The notes under the pieces: model-generated
The model's input: the letters and a program-made list of their open reading frames with translations, nothing else
Told to the model about the DNA's origin: nothing
Database searches by the model: none
Assembly: GCF_002086155.1 (NCBI RefSeq)
Contig: NZ_MVHE01000001.1
Span: 124,001-188,000, forward strand
Direction of reading: 5' to 3'
From: Mycobacterium angelicum
Lineage (GTDB): Bacteria; Actinomycetota; Actinomycetes; Mycobacteriales; Mycobacteriaceae
Length of the DNA: 64,000 bases
Position numbers and translations under genes: made by a program
Part shown: positions 21,169 through 30,273 of the stretch, piece by piece
How positions within the stretch are numbered: the first letter of the stretch is position 1
How the letters are laid out: the number at the start of each line of letters is the position of its first letter

Positions 21169-21689
21169 GTGCGCCCCTTCAGTTGGATCGCGACGTCGTC
21201 GCCAAGGTAGCGACATTCGAGCGGCCCGCGCTGCGGGATGTGATTGCGCTTGGCCAGCAGCATGGTGACGGTGCCGTTGGTAGCCGTCACCTCATAGAGG
21301 CGGAAGCCGAAAACGGCAAGGGCCGGATTCAAGTGGTAGAGACCGGCACGAACGTAGATCACGACCAGCAGCACCACGAGCGCCCAGGTGGCGGCGACGG
21401 CGGGCCCCCTGGCCCCGCCGAACAGCGCAACAACGAGCGGTACGACATAACTCGAGGTGAAAGCCAGCACCCGCTCATCGGCACGCCGAACCGACGTGGT
21501 CTCGACACTTCGCGGCTGGATCCTCGACAGACTCCGCAACACGACGGCAAGGAGCAGAACTGCCGCCGCGGCCGCCCCCAGGATCACCCAGCTGACCCAG
21601 CCGAAATCGCTGAGCTTGAGGACGGCGAGCAACGCGACCAACGGCGCGAACGCCGAGGCCAGCAACCCTATGCCGACGACCCGTTTCAT
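21165..21689 (-). CDS. KwaA-like four-helix membrane protein, putative Kiwa sensor
   Basis: A 174-residue membrane protein. Four transmembrane segments are predicted (about residues 4-25, 31-52, 75-91 and 97-113). A cytoplasmic loop lies around residues 55-74, a conserved-looking YHLNPALAVFGFRLYEV segment follows the last helix, and the C-terminal tail is soluble. This topology and the immediate overlap with the downstream DUF4868-like gene fit KwaA of Kiwa. ATG 21689 is chosen; an upstream start at 21713 would add eight residues. An ISL3 transposase remnant lies 43 bases upstream on the opposite strand. Confidence 0.6.
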   Translation of the reverse strand: MKRVVGIGLLASAFAPLVALLAVLKLSDFGWVSWVILGAAAAAVLLLAVVLRSLSRIQPRSVETTSVRRADERVLAFTSSYVVPLVVALFGGARGPAVAATWALVVLLVVIYVRAGLYHLNPALAVFGFRLYEVTATNGTVTMLLAKRNHIPQRGPLECRYLGDDVAIQLKGRT

Positions 21690-21732
21690 AGCTCCGACCC
21701 TACGGCCAGGCACCGACAGATTTTTCTACTGA

Positions 21733-21873
21733 GTGTCGCCCCTCAACAACCTGATCAAACGCATCAAACGCATCGGCTACGGCTTCACCAACTTCGAGAA
21801 CTACCGCATTCGCGCACTGCTCTACGCCGGCAAGCCCAACTGGCGGGTCCTCACATCCATCGTCGTCCGATGA
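21733..21873 (+). pseudogene. ISL3-family transposase, C-terminal remnant
   Basis: A 47-codon open frame ending in TGA encodes the last part of an ISL3-type (IS204/IS1001/IS1165) transposase. Recognisable are LNNLIKRIKRIGYGFTNFEN and the closing RALLYAGKPNW. The rest of the element is missing upstream, where the sequence breaks directly into the promoter region of the kwaA-like gene. It marks an old insertion and deletion event at the tRNA-proximal end of the accessory block. Confidence 0.75.
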
Positions 21874-21912
21874 ACACCGCACCCTGGCAATATCCGAAGA
21901 GCCTGTAAACCA

Positions 21913-21947
21913 TGTCTCGGGACACCTGTCAACGATGTCCCGAGACA
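21913..21947. repeat. Perfect 12-base inverted repeat downstream of tRNA-fMet
   Basis: TGTCTCGGGACA at 21913-21924 and TGTCCCGAGACA at 21936-21947 form a 12-bp stem with an 11-base loop. It lies between the transposase remnant and the tRNA 3' end. It may be an IS terminal feature left behind with the transposase fragment, or may act as a terminator hairpin for the tRNA transcript; no U-tract is present. Confidence 0.65.
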
Positions 21948-21956
21948 GGACACTGG

Positions 21957-22030
21957 TAGCGGGGACAGGATTCGAACCTGCGACCTCTGGGTTATGAGCC
22001 CAGCGAGCTACCGAGCTGCTCCACCCCGCG
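21957..22030 (-). tRNA. Initiator tRNA-fMet (anticodon CAT)
   Basis: A complete cloverleaf on the minus strand, 74 nt plus a genome-encoded CCA at 21954-21956. The anticodon loop reads CTCATAA. Initiator features are visible: an unpaired first base pair (C1 opposite U72), three consecutive G-C pairs closing the anticodon stem, and a purine-pyrimidine pair at 11-24. It supplies formyl-methionyl initiator tRNA and is a plausible anchor of the neighbouring accessory segment. Confidence 0.96.
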
Positions 22031-22042
22031 TCGGTAAACGCA

Positions 22043-22072
22043 AGGCTACCCAACACTGAGGACCCTAGCCAA
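22043..22072 (-). promoter_or_regulatory. Predicted sigma-A promoter of tRNA-fMet
   Basis: On the minus strand a -35 TTGGCT (22067-22072) and a -10 TAGCCT (22043-22048) are separated by 18 bases, followed by about a dozen bases to the mature 5' end. The -10 fits the mycobacterial TAnnnT pattern. Confidence 0.6.
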
Positions 22073-22234
22073 ATCGCGCGTCTAACTGCGCAGACGTTCG
22101 ACCCGCGGCACTCCGTGCGTCGATAGGTTCAACCTGCCGGGCGCGGAATAGTGAACCCGTTCGGGTGAGTTGACTCTTCGGGGGCCGACCGATTGTCGGC
22201 GACGCATCTTGATCACGAAGGAGTCTTTAAGAGC

Positions 22235-22810
22235 ATGACTCAGAGCACGACGATCAGCCCGGGCAGCGTCGTCGCGGCCCGGGAGCTGAACACAGTCTCT
22301 GGCACTGCGGTGCTGGTTCCGGACCCGCAGCACGTAATCCATTTGCAGTTCCGGAGGTTCGCTGGGTGCCCAATCTGCAACATGCATTTGCAGTCGGTGT
22401 TGCGGCGGCACGACGAGATCGAGGCGGCCGGCATCCGCGAGGTCGTGGTGTTCCACTCCACCGACGAGGAGTTGCGCCGGCATGTCAGCGATCTGCCGTT
22501 CGCGGTAGTCGGGGACCCCGAGAAGCGGCTCTACGCGGAGTTCGGAGTTGAGTCGTCGCCGCGCGCGGTACTCAATCCGCGGGCGGTGGCGCCGGTGTTC
22601 AGAGGAATGGTCGCTCAGCGGCGGCTACTGCCCACGATTACCGGGGATCGCGCCGACGCACGCCCGCCGAACCTGCACCCCACGGGCGGCCGGTTAGGGT
22701 TGCCCGCCGACTTTCTGATCGGCTCAGATGGCCTTGTCATCGCCTGCAAGTACGGCACGCATGCCGATGATCAATGGTCGGTCGACGAGTTACTCGCCCA
22801 ACTGCGTTGA
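22235..22810 (+). CDS. Peroxiredoxin-like (AhpC/TSA family) protein
   Basis: A 191-residue thioredoxin-fold protein. The segment RRFAGCPICNMHLQS near residue 45 carries a CPxC motif at the peroxiredoxin-like active site, followed by the REVVVFHSTDEELRRH strand-helix typical of the AhpC/TSA superfamily. It probably reduces peroxides or organic hydroperoxides. ATG 22235 is preferred because AAGGAG precedes it; an upstream alternative start at 22193 would add 14 residues. It is the first gene to the right of the tRNA. Confidence 0.82.
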   Translation: MTQSTTISPGSVVAARELNTVSGTAVLVPDPQHVIHLQFRRFAGCPICNMHLQSVLRRHDEIEAAGIREVVVFHSTDEELRRHVSDLPFAVVGDPEKRLYAEFGVESSPRAVLNPRAVAPVFRGMVAQRRLLPTITGDRADARPPNLHPTGGRLGLPADFLIGSDGLVIACKYGTHADDQWSVDELLAQLR

Positions 22811-22895
22811 GAGTTCTTCGCTCGCCTGGCCGCACGACCGTGACTGGTTTGCGCTGTCGCGTCTCCCGGACGGATGGCGCGCCCGGTCGTCCCCG

Positions 22896-23543
22896 CTACT
22901 CCGGCCAACCGTTGTTGCGGATCCGGTCGACCATGTCCTCGCGGACGAATGTCGGGTCGAAGTGCGCGAGTATGTCGGCGTTCATCGTGCCGTAAGTGGT
23001 GTGCGGCCGGTGTTTCATGCCTTCGTTGAAGGCAACCAGGATGCGGTTCTTGAAATCCGGGCGGGGGTGGGCAGCGATAACCGAGGCAAGCGCTTCCGGG
23101 GACAGGTCCTCGCGACCGATACCCACTACGTCGGTCTCGACACCGGCTGTGACCAAAGCGATTTCGGGTTCGAGCAACTCGGGCACACCTGGCGTCGTAT
23201 GCAAAGCGATGCCCAGCCACACCTTGTCCGCGTCGCCCGGCTCTACACCGCGCTCCAGCAGGAAGTCGCGCGCCGCGTTGGCCCCGTCAACCTCGAAACG
23301 CCGCTCAGAGGAGCGATAGCGCGAGGTCAGGCCGAGGTCGTGAAACATCGCCCCCACATAGAGCAGCTCCAGGTCGGGTCGCAAACCGAGCCGGCGGCCG
23401 TGTAGCGCGCCGAACAGGAACACCCGACGCGAATGGTCGAACAGCAGATCGTCTTCAGCGCTACGAATGAAGTCGGTTGCCTCGCGCACCAGCGGGGTGT
23501 CGGGTAAGACGATCCCGGCAATGGTTTCAATCGAAGTGGTCAT
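22896..23543 (-). CDS. HD-domain phosphohydrolase family protein
   Basis: A 215-residue protein with metal-binding HD features: LFDHSRRVFLFG, then YVGAMFHDLGLT (the HD pair), and a later IALHTTPG histidine. The pattern resembles cyanamide hydratase-like or small-molecule HD hydrolases rather than nucleotide second-messenger enzymes. ATG 23543 has an AAGGAGG ribosome-binding site. It is divergent from the GlxA-type regulator across a 113-base gap, suggesting that regulator controls it. Confidence 0.85.
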   Translation of the reverse strand: MTTSIETIAGIVLPDTPLVREATDFIRSAEDDLLFDHSRRVFLFGALHGRRLGLRPDLELLYVGAMFHDLGLTSRYRSSERRFEVDGANAARDFLLERGVEPGDADKVWLGIALHTTPGVPELLEPEIALVTAGVETDVVGIGREDLSPEALASVIAAHPRPDFKNRILVAFNEGMKHRPHTTYGTMNADILAHFDPTFVREDMVDRIRNNGWPE

Positions 23544-23656
23544 GGTCGCGCCTCCTTTGTTGTGTTGTTGCCAGTGTCCGGCGACGGACGGTGATCCGAC
23601 GGGGTCGTTCCAGCCGTCCTTCCCACAAATTGCGACATGGTCCGCACAATGGGTGG

Positions 23657-24625
23657 ATGACTGCCAAAGCGGCTCGAGTGGTGGTGATTGTCGTCTTCGA
23701 CGGTGTGAAGCTGCTCGATGCGGCGGGACCCGCTGAGGTCTTCGCCGAAGCCAACCGGTTCGGCGCCAACTACGTGCTCGAAATCGCATCGGTGGATGGA
23801 AGCGACGTAATCACGTCGATAGGAACACATTTCGCGGTCACGCGCAGCATCTCGTCGATCGAATCCGTTGATACCGTCGTCGTTGCCGGCGGGGACGACC
23901 TGGTGGGCCGGCCGATCGATCCGGCCCTCGTCGAGGCGCTCAAGACGGTGCCGCCCCGCACCCGGCGTCTGGCATCGGTATGCACGGGTTCCTTCATCCT
24001 GGCGCAGGCCGGGCTGCTCAACGGCCGGCGCGCCACCACGCACTGGCGCCATGCGCGACGGCTCGCGCGAGCCTTCCCAGACATCGGCGTCGAGCCGGAC
24101 GCGATTTTCGTCCGCGACGGCGACGTGTTCACCTCGGCGGGCGTCTCGTCTGGCATCGACCTGGCACTGGCGATGGTCGAGGCGGATTACGGTGCGAAGT
24201 TGGTCCGCGAGGTAGCACGGTCCTTGGTGGTATACCTCAAACGCGCTGGCGGACAATCACAATTCTCCACCCTGGTCGAGACCGATCCGCCGGCCGAATC
24301 CGCACTGCGGGTGGTCACCGACGCCGTAACCACCGATCCCGGCGCCGACCACAGCGTGAAAAGACTTGCCGCTCGGGCATCTTTGAGCACCCGGCAGCTG
24401 ACCCGGCTGTTTCAGTCGGAGCTAGGCACGACGCCCGCGCGCTACGTAGAAATGGTCCGAATCGATTACGCGCGTGCAGCACTCGACGCCGGCCGCTCCG
24501 TCGCCGATACCGCGCGCATGGCGGGCTTCGGCAGTACCGAAACGCTGCGCCGGGTTTTCCTCAGCCATCTCGGGATAACCCCGAAGGCATACCGCGACAG
24601 ATTCCGCACCGCCGCGCGCGGCTAA
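23657..24625 (+). CDS. GlxA-type transcriptional regulator (DJ-1/PfpI plus AraC HTH)
   Basis: A 322-residue two-domain regulator. The N-terminal DJ-1/PfpI glutamine amidotransferase-like domain (about residues 6-185) contains the nucleophile-elbow cysteine in ASVCTGSFILAQAGLL. The C-terminal AraC domain (about 215-320) contains two helix-turn-helix motifs (VKRLAARASLSTRQLTRLF and SVADTARMAGFGSTETLRR). ATG 23657 is chosen; the longer frame overlaps the divergent HD gene. It probably senses a small metabolite and controls its own divergent region. Confidence 0.88.
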   Translation: MTAKAARVVVIVVFDGVKLLDAAGPAEVFAEANRFGANYVLEIASVDGSDVITSIGTHFAVTRSISSIESVDTVVVAGGDDLVGRPIDPALVEALKTVPPRTRRLASVCTGSFILAQAGLLNGRRATTHWRHARRLARAFPDIGVEPDAIFVRDGDVFTSAGVSSGIDLALAMVEADYGAKLVREVARSLVVYLKRAGGQSQFSTLVETDPPAESALRVVTDAVTTDPGADHSVKRLAARASLSTRQLTRLFQSELGTTPARYVEMVRIDYARAALDAGRSVADTARMAGFGSTETLRRVFLSHLGITPKAYRDRFRTAARG

Positions 24626-24633
24626 CACCGCGA

Positions 24634-24691
24634 CGAGCGTGCGCAAAATGCCAGCGCGCGCGGCGTGTCAACGTACAGACATGCACGCTCG
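24634..24691. repeat. Palindromic intergenic element
   Basis: Nine-base arms CGAGCGTGC (24634-24642) and GCACGCTCG (24683-24691) flank 40 bases containing a short CG-rich core. It fills the gap between two convergent genes, so it may terminate both transcripts. It resembles palindromic elements seen in intergenic regions of several mycobacteria; membership of a repeat family is from memory and untested. Confidence 0.5.
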
Positions 24692-24704
24692 CGGCGGACA
24701 GGAA

Positions 24705-27686
24705 TTACTTGGTGTTGTTGAACTTGGTGATGGCTTCGTCAAGGCGTTGCAGAGCAGCGCCGTACCCGGCGAAATCACCCTTCTTCTGCGCATCCCGCGC
24801 CGCGCCGATAGCTGCCTGAATCTCTTGCATCGCAGCGGCTTTGGCGGGCGACAAGGTAACCGACGCGTCCGGTGGCGGCGGCACCACCGCGGTCGGCGGG
24901 GGCGACACCGGCCCGTTGGACGGCGGCGGCGGGTTCGCCGGAGGCGCCGCCGGCACGCCGGCGTCGGTGGGTTGTATCCCCGTCGCGGCGGCACCTGCCC
25001 CCGGCCCGAAGAGCCCCGTCAGGGCATCGCCCACAGTCGGCCCGTACCCGATCTTGTCGTTGTACATCATCGCCACCCGGATCAGTCGCGGATACGAAGA
25101 TGCGGCGTCGCTGGCGCCCGGCGAGGCATAAACCGGTTCGACGTAGAGCAATCCGCCCTGGCCCACCGGAAGCGTGAGCAGATTGCCCCACTTGATGCGG
25201 TTCTGGTTATCTCGCCCGATCACACCGAGGTCCTGGGACACCGCCGGATCGGTGGTTATCGCGTTGTTGGCCAGCTTGGGACCGTTGACCTGGCCCGGGA
25301 TGGTCAACACGGTGATCCTGCCGTACGTCGCGGGATCGGAACTGGCGCTGATGTAAGCAGCCAGATAGTCGCGCTTGAACCTGTTCATCGCGCTGGTCAA
25401 CTGGTATGAGGCCGTATTGTCGTTCTTGGCAATGTTTTTCGCGACGATGTAGTACGGCGGCTGATAGCTGCTGGCCGTCGGGTTCGGGTCCAACGGAACG
25501 TCCCAGAAATCCGAGGTGGAGAAGAACGTCACCGGGTCGTTGACGTGGTATTTGGCCAGCAGCATGCGCTGCACCTTGAACAGATCCTCGGGGTAACGCA
25601 GATGCTCGGCCAGCTCGGGAGTGATGTCGCTCTTGGGCTTGACCGTGCCGGGGAAGACCGACATCCAGGCCTTCAGCACCGGGTCATTCTCATCCTGCTG
25701 GTACAGCGAGACGGTGCCGTCGTAGGCGTCGACCGTCGCCTTCACCGAATTACGGATGTAGGAGACCTTCTTGTCGGGAGCCAGCCGGTTGAAGGCGACC
25801 TCGGTGGAGTCCGCGGTCGCCGACGACAACGACGTGAGCTCCGAATAGGGGTAGTTGTCCAAGGTGGTGTAGCCGTCGATGATCCACACCAGCCGCTTGT
25901 TGACGATCGCCGGATACACCGAGCTGTCGGTGGTCAGCCACGGCGCCACCGCCTCGACCCGCTGCGCCGGGTCGCGGTTGAATAAGATCTTGCTGTTGGA
26001 TCCAATGACGTTGGAGAACAAGAAGTTTCGTTCGGCGAATTTCGCGGCGAACACGCTACGGGAGATCCAGCTCCCGATCGCGACTCCCCCGCTGCCGGTA
26101 TAGGTGTAGTTCTTGGTTTCCGTACTGGTCTCGTAATCGTATTCCCGGTCGGCACCGGTCTTTCCGACGATCGCGTAGTCGGCAGAGGTGTTGGAGATAA
26201 CCGGCCCGAAGTAGATGCGCGGCTGATCCAGCGGCGCCGGCCCGTCGGAAACGACCGTGCCGTTGGCGCCCACGACATTGACCAAAAACTCGGGGTAGCC
26301 GCCGTTTTGATTGGGGTCGTTGGCGATGCCGCGCACGGTGTTGGCGGGTGAGGCGATGAATCCGTTGCCATGCGTGTACACGGTGTGGCGGTTGATCCAG
26401 TCGCGCTGGTTGTCGATCAGGCGGTCCGGGTTGAGCTCACGAGCAGCGACGACGTAGTCGCGCAGGTTGTTGTTGCGGTCCACGTAGCGGTCGATGGACA
26501 GCTGGTCGGGGAAGTAGTAAAAGTTCTTGCCCTGCTGGAACTGGGTGAACGCCGGGCTGACGATCGTGGGGTCGAGCAGCCGGATATTGGAGGTGGTGGC
26601 GCGGTCGGCGGCGACCTGCTGGGCCGTGGCCTGGCCGTCGCCGGTGTAGTTGCGATAGGTCACCACATCCGACGTCAGCCCGTAGGCTTGCCGGGTCGCG
26701 GTGATACTTCGGCTGATGTATTCGCTTTCCTTCTGCGCCGCATTGGGTTTGACGCTGATCTGCTCGACGATCAACGGCCAGCCGGCGCCTACGATCAACG
26801 ACGAAAGCAGCAGCAGCACCAGGCCGATAGCGGGAATCCGCAAGTCCCGCAAGACAATCGCGGAAAATACCGCGGCCGCGCAAATCACCGCGATGGCCAG
26901 CAGGATCAGCTTGGCCGGCAGCACCGCGTTGATGTCGGTGTAACCGGCGCCGGTGAACGGCTTGCCGCCGCGGGTATGTGACAGCAGCTCATAGCGATCC
27001 AGCCAGTAGGCAACGGCCTTGAGCAACACCAGGATTCCGACCAGGCTGACCAATTGCACGCGCGCCGAGCGGCTCAGCGCGCCGCTGCGTCCGGACAACC
27101 GGATGCCGCCGAAGAGGTAGTGCGCCACCAGGTTCGCGATGAACGCCAGGAAGATCGCAACGAACAGGTAGCTCAGCAGCAGCCGGTAGAACGGCAGCTC
27201 GAACGCGTAGAAGCCCAGATCCTTGCCGAACTGTGGATCGCTGACACCGAAGTCACCGCCGTGCAGGAACAGCTGAATCCGCACCCAGTAGCTTTGCGCC
27301 ACCACACCGGCCAGCACACCGATCGCCGTGGGGATGCCGATGCCCACCATCCGCAACCGGCTCATCACCATGGAGCGATAGCGAGCAATCGGATCGTTGT
27401 CGTTGTTGGGGACGAACACCGGGCGGGTGCGGTAGGCCAGTGCCAGCCCGCCGAACACGATCCCGCCGACCAGCAGCCCGGCCACCAGGAACACCACGAT
27501 GCGGGTGACCAGAACGGTGGTGAACACCGAGCGGTAGCCCAGCTCGCCGAACCACAGCCAGTCCACGTAGGCGTCGATCAGCCGTGGACCGGCCAGCAGC
27601 AACACGATCACACCCAGTGCGATCAGGATCAGAATCCGGCTACGCCGAGTTAGTTTCGGCATCCTCGCGGCGGGCCGCATTCCCAC
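24705..27686 (-). CDS. UPF0182 large membrane protein (Rv3193c-like)
   Basis: A 993-residue protein. The first about 300 residues hold seven predicted transmembrane helices (starting [15 protein letters not shown]). A long extracytoplasmic domain follows, with the conserved [17 protein letters not shown] and [20 protein letters not shown] segments of UPF0182, and a Pro-rich region near residues 900-945 precedes the end. The family is widespread in actinobacteria and its function is unknown. It sits immediately downstream of the Lon-like PDZ protease gene, a conserved pairing. Confidence 0.93.
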   Translation of the reverse strand: MGMRPAARMPKLTRRSRILILIALGVIVLLLAGPRLIDAYVDWLWFGELGYRSVFTTVLVTRIVVFLVAGLLVGGIVFGGLALAYRTRPVFVPNNDNDPIARYRSMVMSRLRMVGIGIPTAIGVLAGVVAQSYWVRIQLFLHGGDFGVSDPQFGKDLGFYAFELPFYRLLLSYLFVAIFLAFIANLVAHYLFGGIRLSGRSGALSRSARVQLVSLVGILVLLKAVAYWLDRYELLSHTRGGKPFTGAGYTDINAVLPAKLILLAIAVICAAAVFSAIVLRDLRIPAIGLVLLLLSSLIVGAGWPLIVEQISVKPNAAQKESEYISRSITATRQAYGLTSDVVTYRNYTGDGQATAQQVAADRATTSNIRLLDPTIVSPAFTQFQQGKNFYYFPDQLSIDRYVDRNNNLRDYVVAARELNPDRLIDNQRDWINRHTVYTHGNGFIASPANTVRGIANDPNQNGGYPEFLVNVVGANGTVVSDGPAPLDQPRIYFGPVISNTSADYAIVGKTGADREYDYETSTETKNYTYTGSGGVAIGSWISRSVFAAKFAERNFLFSNVIGSNSKILFNRDPAQRVEAVAPWLTTDSSVYPAIVNKRLVWIIDGYTTLDNYPYSELTSLSSATADSTEVAFNRLAPDKKVSYIRNSVKATVDAYDGTVSLYQQDENDPVLKAWMSVFPGTVKPKSDITPELAEHLRYPEDLFKVQRMLLAKYHVNDPVTFFSTSDFWDVPLDPNPTASSYQPPYYIVAKNIAKNDNTASYQLTSAMNRFKRDYLAAYISASSDPATYGRITVLTIPGQVNGPKLANNAITTDPAVSQDLGVIGRDNQNRIKWGNLLTLPVGQGGLLYVEPVYASPGASDAASSYPRLIRVAMMYNDKIGYGPTVGDALTGLFGPGAGAAATGIQPTDAGVPAAPPANPPPPSNGPVSPPPTAVVPPPPDASVTLSPAKAAAMQEIQAAIGAARDAQKKGDFAGYGAALQRLDEAITKFNNTK

Positions 27687-27744
27687 TGGCTACGCTCCCC
27701 TGCTCTTTTTTCCCGACGGACACAACTGTACGCATCGAGGGGTG

Positions 27745-28767
27745 TTAGCAACTCGGCGTCGGCGCACCCGACGTCATCGCATGCAAGGCGTCCACCGCAG
27801 AACCGAGCGTCTCGACCTTGACCAGCTTGAGCCCCGACGGGATGTCGGAGGTCGCCTCGTAGCAATTCTTGGCCGGCACCAGGAACACCGTCGCACCGGC
27901 CGCACGGGCGGCGGCCATCTTGTGGGTGATCCCTCCGATGGGCCCGACCTTGCCGTCCACGGAGATGGTCCCGGTGCCCGCCACAAAGGTCGATCCGACC
28001 AGGTCGCCGGTGGTGAGCTTGTCGACCACGGCCAGGCTGAACATCAGGCCGGCCGATGGTCCACCGATGTTGGCGAGGTTGAAGTCGACGACGAAGGGTG
28101 CCCACGGCGCATCGAGCACGGCGACGCCCATGAATCCGTAGTCGCGATCCTTGTTGGTGCCCAGCGTGATCTCGGCGACGCCGGCCGGCTCGTTCTTGCG
28201 GCGGAAATCGATGGTCACCACCTGGCCGGGCTTGGTCTTCTTCAGCAGCGTGGTGAACTGCTCGACGGTGGCCGTCGGAGTGCCGTTGACGGCGTCGATA
28301 GCGTCACCGGCCTTGAGCTTGCCCAGCGACGGTCCGGGATCGCTGACGGTGGCGACGGTAACCGCAACCGGGTACTTCAGGTACCCCAATGCGGCGTATT
28401 CCGCACTGTCCTCGGACTGTTTGAAGTCGGCATTGTTCTCCTTGTCGACTTCGTCACGCGACTTGCCCGGCGGGTAGACCAGGTCGCGGGGAACCAGCTG
28501 TTCCTGGCCCGACAGCCACAGGGTGAGGGCCTCACCCAGTGTCAGGTCATCGCGCTGGGAGACCGTCGTCATATTGAGATGGCCCGACGTCGGGTGGGTA
28601 GCGGTTCCCTCAATCTGGACGACCTGCTTGCCGTCGACCTCACCCAGCGTGTCGAAGGTTGGTCCCGGGCCCAGTGACACAAACGGCACCGTCACCACCG
28701 CGAGTAGCACGCCGAACACCACAATCGGCACCAACGCGACCATCAGGGTCAAAATCCGCCTGTTCAC
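27745..28767 (-). CDS. Membrane-anchored PDZ/Lon-type serine protease (Rv3194c-like)
   Basis: A 340-residue protein with one N-terminal transmembrane anchor (residues 5-28), a PDZ domain in about residues 120-215 and a C-terminal Lon (S16) protease domain. The catalytic serine is in GGPSAGLMFSLAVVD and the lysine partner is in the GGITHKMAAARAAG region, forming the Ser-Lys dyad. The active site is predicted to face the outside. Substrates are unknown. It starts at GTG 28767. Confidence 0.9.
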   Translation of the reverse strand: MNRRILTLMVALVPIVVFGVLLAVVTVPFVSLGPGPTFDTLGEVDGKQVVQIEGTATHPTSGHLNMTTVSQRDDLTLGEALTLWLSGQEQLVPRDLVYPPGKSRDEVDKENNADFKQSEDSAEYAALGYLKYPVAVTVATVSDPGPSLGKLKAGDAIDAVNGTPTATVEQFTTLLKKTKPGQVVTIDFRRKNEPAGVAEITLGTNKDRDYGFMGVAVLDAPWAPFVVDFNLANIGGPSAGLMFSLAVVDKLTTGDLVGSTFVAGTGTISVDGKVGPIGGITHKMAAARAAGATVFLVPAKNCYEATSDIPSGLKLVKVETLGSAVDALHAMTSGAPTPSC

Positions 28768-28852
28768 GCCGCATACACTAACCGGACCCGTTCAGCTGCG
28801 AGCGTGACGGCGGATGCCGCTTTCTGTTCCCCGGGTGGGTACCGTTGACCTC

Positions 28853-30253
28853 ATGGCTGACCTGCCTTTCGGCTTCTCCTCCGGAGAAGACCCCGATCGC
28901 GACAAGCGCGGAAAGAACGATCCCGACTCCGGCTCGGGGGGTAATCCGTCGGGACCCTTCGGCGCGTTCGGTCAGGGCGGGGAGTTCAACATGGCCGATC
29001 TGGGGCAGCTTTTCACCCGGCTTGGCGAGATGTTCGGCGGCGTCGGAACCGCGATGGCAGCGGGTAAAGACGCAGGTCCGGTGAACTACGACCTGGCTCG
29101 ACAGGTCGCGTCGAGTTCGATCGGGTTCGTCGCGCCCATTCCGGCGACCACCAACTCGGCAATCGCCGATGCGGTGCACCTGGCCGAGACCTGGCTGAAC
29201 GGTGCCACCACGCTGCCCGCCGGCACCACCAAGGCGGTGGGGTGGAGCCCGACCGACTGGGTCGACAACACCCTCGAGACCTGGAAGCGGCTGTGCGATC
29301 CGATGGCCCAGCAGATTTCCTCGGTGTGGGTGTCGTCGCTGCCCGAGGAGGCCAAGAACATGGCCGGCCCGTTGCTGTCGATGATGTCGCAGATGGGTGG
29401 GATCGCGTTCGGCTCGCAGCTGGGCCAGGCACTGGGCCGGCTGTCGCGCGAGGTGCTGACGTCCACCGACATCGGTCTGCCGCTGGGCCCCAAGGGCGTC
29501 GGGGCGATCCTGCCGGATGCCGTCGAATCCTTCGCGTCGGGGCTCGAGCAGCCGCGCAGCGAGATCTTGACGTTTTTGGCCGCCCGGGAAGCCGCTCATC
29601 ACCGGCTTTTCAGCCACGTTCCGTGGCTGGCCAGCCAGTTGCTGGGCGCCGTTGAGGCCTACGCCATGGGCATGAAGATCGACATGACCGGAATCGAGGA
29701 GCTGGCCCGCGATTTCAACCCGGCGTCGCTGGCCGATCCTGCGGCCATGGAGCAGTTGCTGAGCCAGGGCGTGTTCGAGCCCAAGGCGACGCCGGCGCAA
29801 ACCCAGGCACTCGAGCGGCTCGAGACACTGCTCGCGCTGATCGAGGGCTGGGTGCAGACCGTGGTCACCGATGCGCTTGGCGAACGGATTCCTGGCACGG
29901 GAGCGCTGTCCGAAACGCTGCGCCGGCGCCGGGCCAGCGGCGGCCCGGCCGAACAGACCTTCGCGACGCTGGTCGGCCTGGAACTGCGGCCACGCAAGCT
30001 GCGCGAGGCCGGCGCACTGTGGGAGCGCCTGACGCAGGCAGCCGGTATCGATGCCCGCGACGGCGTCTGGCAGCACCCGGACCTGCTCCCCCACTCCGAG
30101 GACCTCGATGACCCGGCCGCGTTCATCGACCGGATCATCGGCGGCGATACAAGTGGTATCGACGAGGCCCTCGCCCAATTCGATGCCCAATTAGATGCCG
30201 AGTTCGAGGACGACCGCCAGGACCCCGACGACCCCGGTTCTGTGGATAACTGA
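28853..30253 (+). CDS. DUF2342/zincin-like protein (Rv3195-like)
   Basis: A 466-residue protein without signal sequence, starting at ATG 28853 (an upstream start at 28814 is less likely). The region FLAAREAAHHRLFSHVPWL contains the HEXXH-like metal motif (EAAHH) of the DUF2342 family, often labelled F420 biosynthesis-associated or putative zinc metalloprotease. Function is not established. It is divergent from the Lon-like protease gene and followed 20 bases later by the ThiF-like gene. Confidence 0.88.
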   Translation: MADLPFGFSSGEDPDRDKRGKNDPDSGSGGNPSGPFGAFGQGGEFNMADLGQLFTRLGEMFGGVGTAMAAGKDAGPVNYDLARQVASSSIGFVAPIPATTNSAIADAVHLAETWLNGATTLPAGTTKAVGWSPTDWVDNTLETWKRLCDPMAQQISSVWVSSLPEEAKNMAGPLLSMMSQMGGIAFGSQLGQALGRLSREVLTSTDIGLPLGPKGVGAILPDAVESFASGLEQPRSEILTFLAAREAAHHRLFSHVPWLASQLLGAVEAYAMGMKIDMTGIEELARDFNPASLADPAAMEQLLSQGVFEPKATPAQTQALERLETLLALIEGWVQTVVTDALGERIPGTGALSETLRRRRASGGPAEQTFATLVGLELRPRKLREAGALWERLTQAAGIDARDGVWQHPDLLPHSEDLDDPAAFIDRIIGGDTSGIDEALAQFDAQLDAEFEDDRQDPDDPGSVDN

Positions 30254-30273
30254 ACTGAGCCGTCGCCGCCGGC

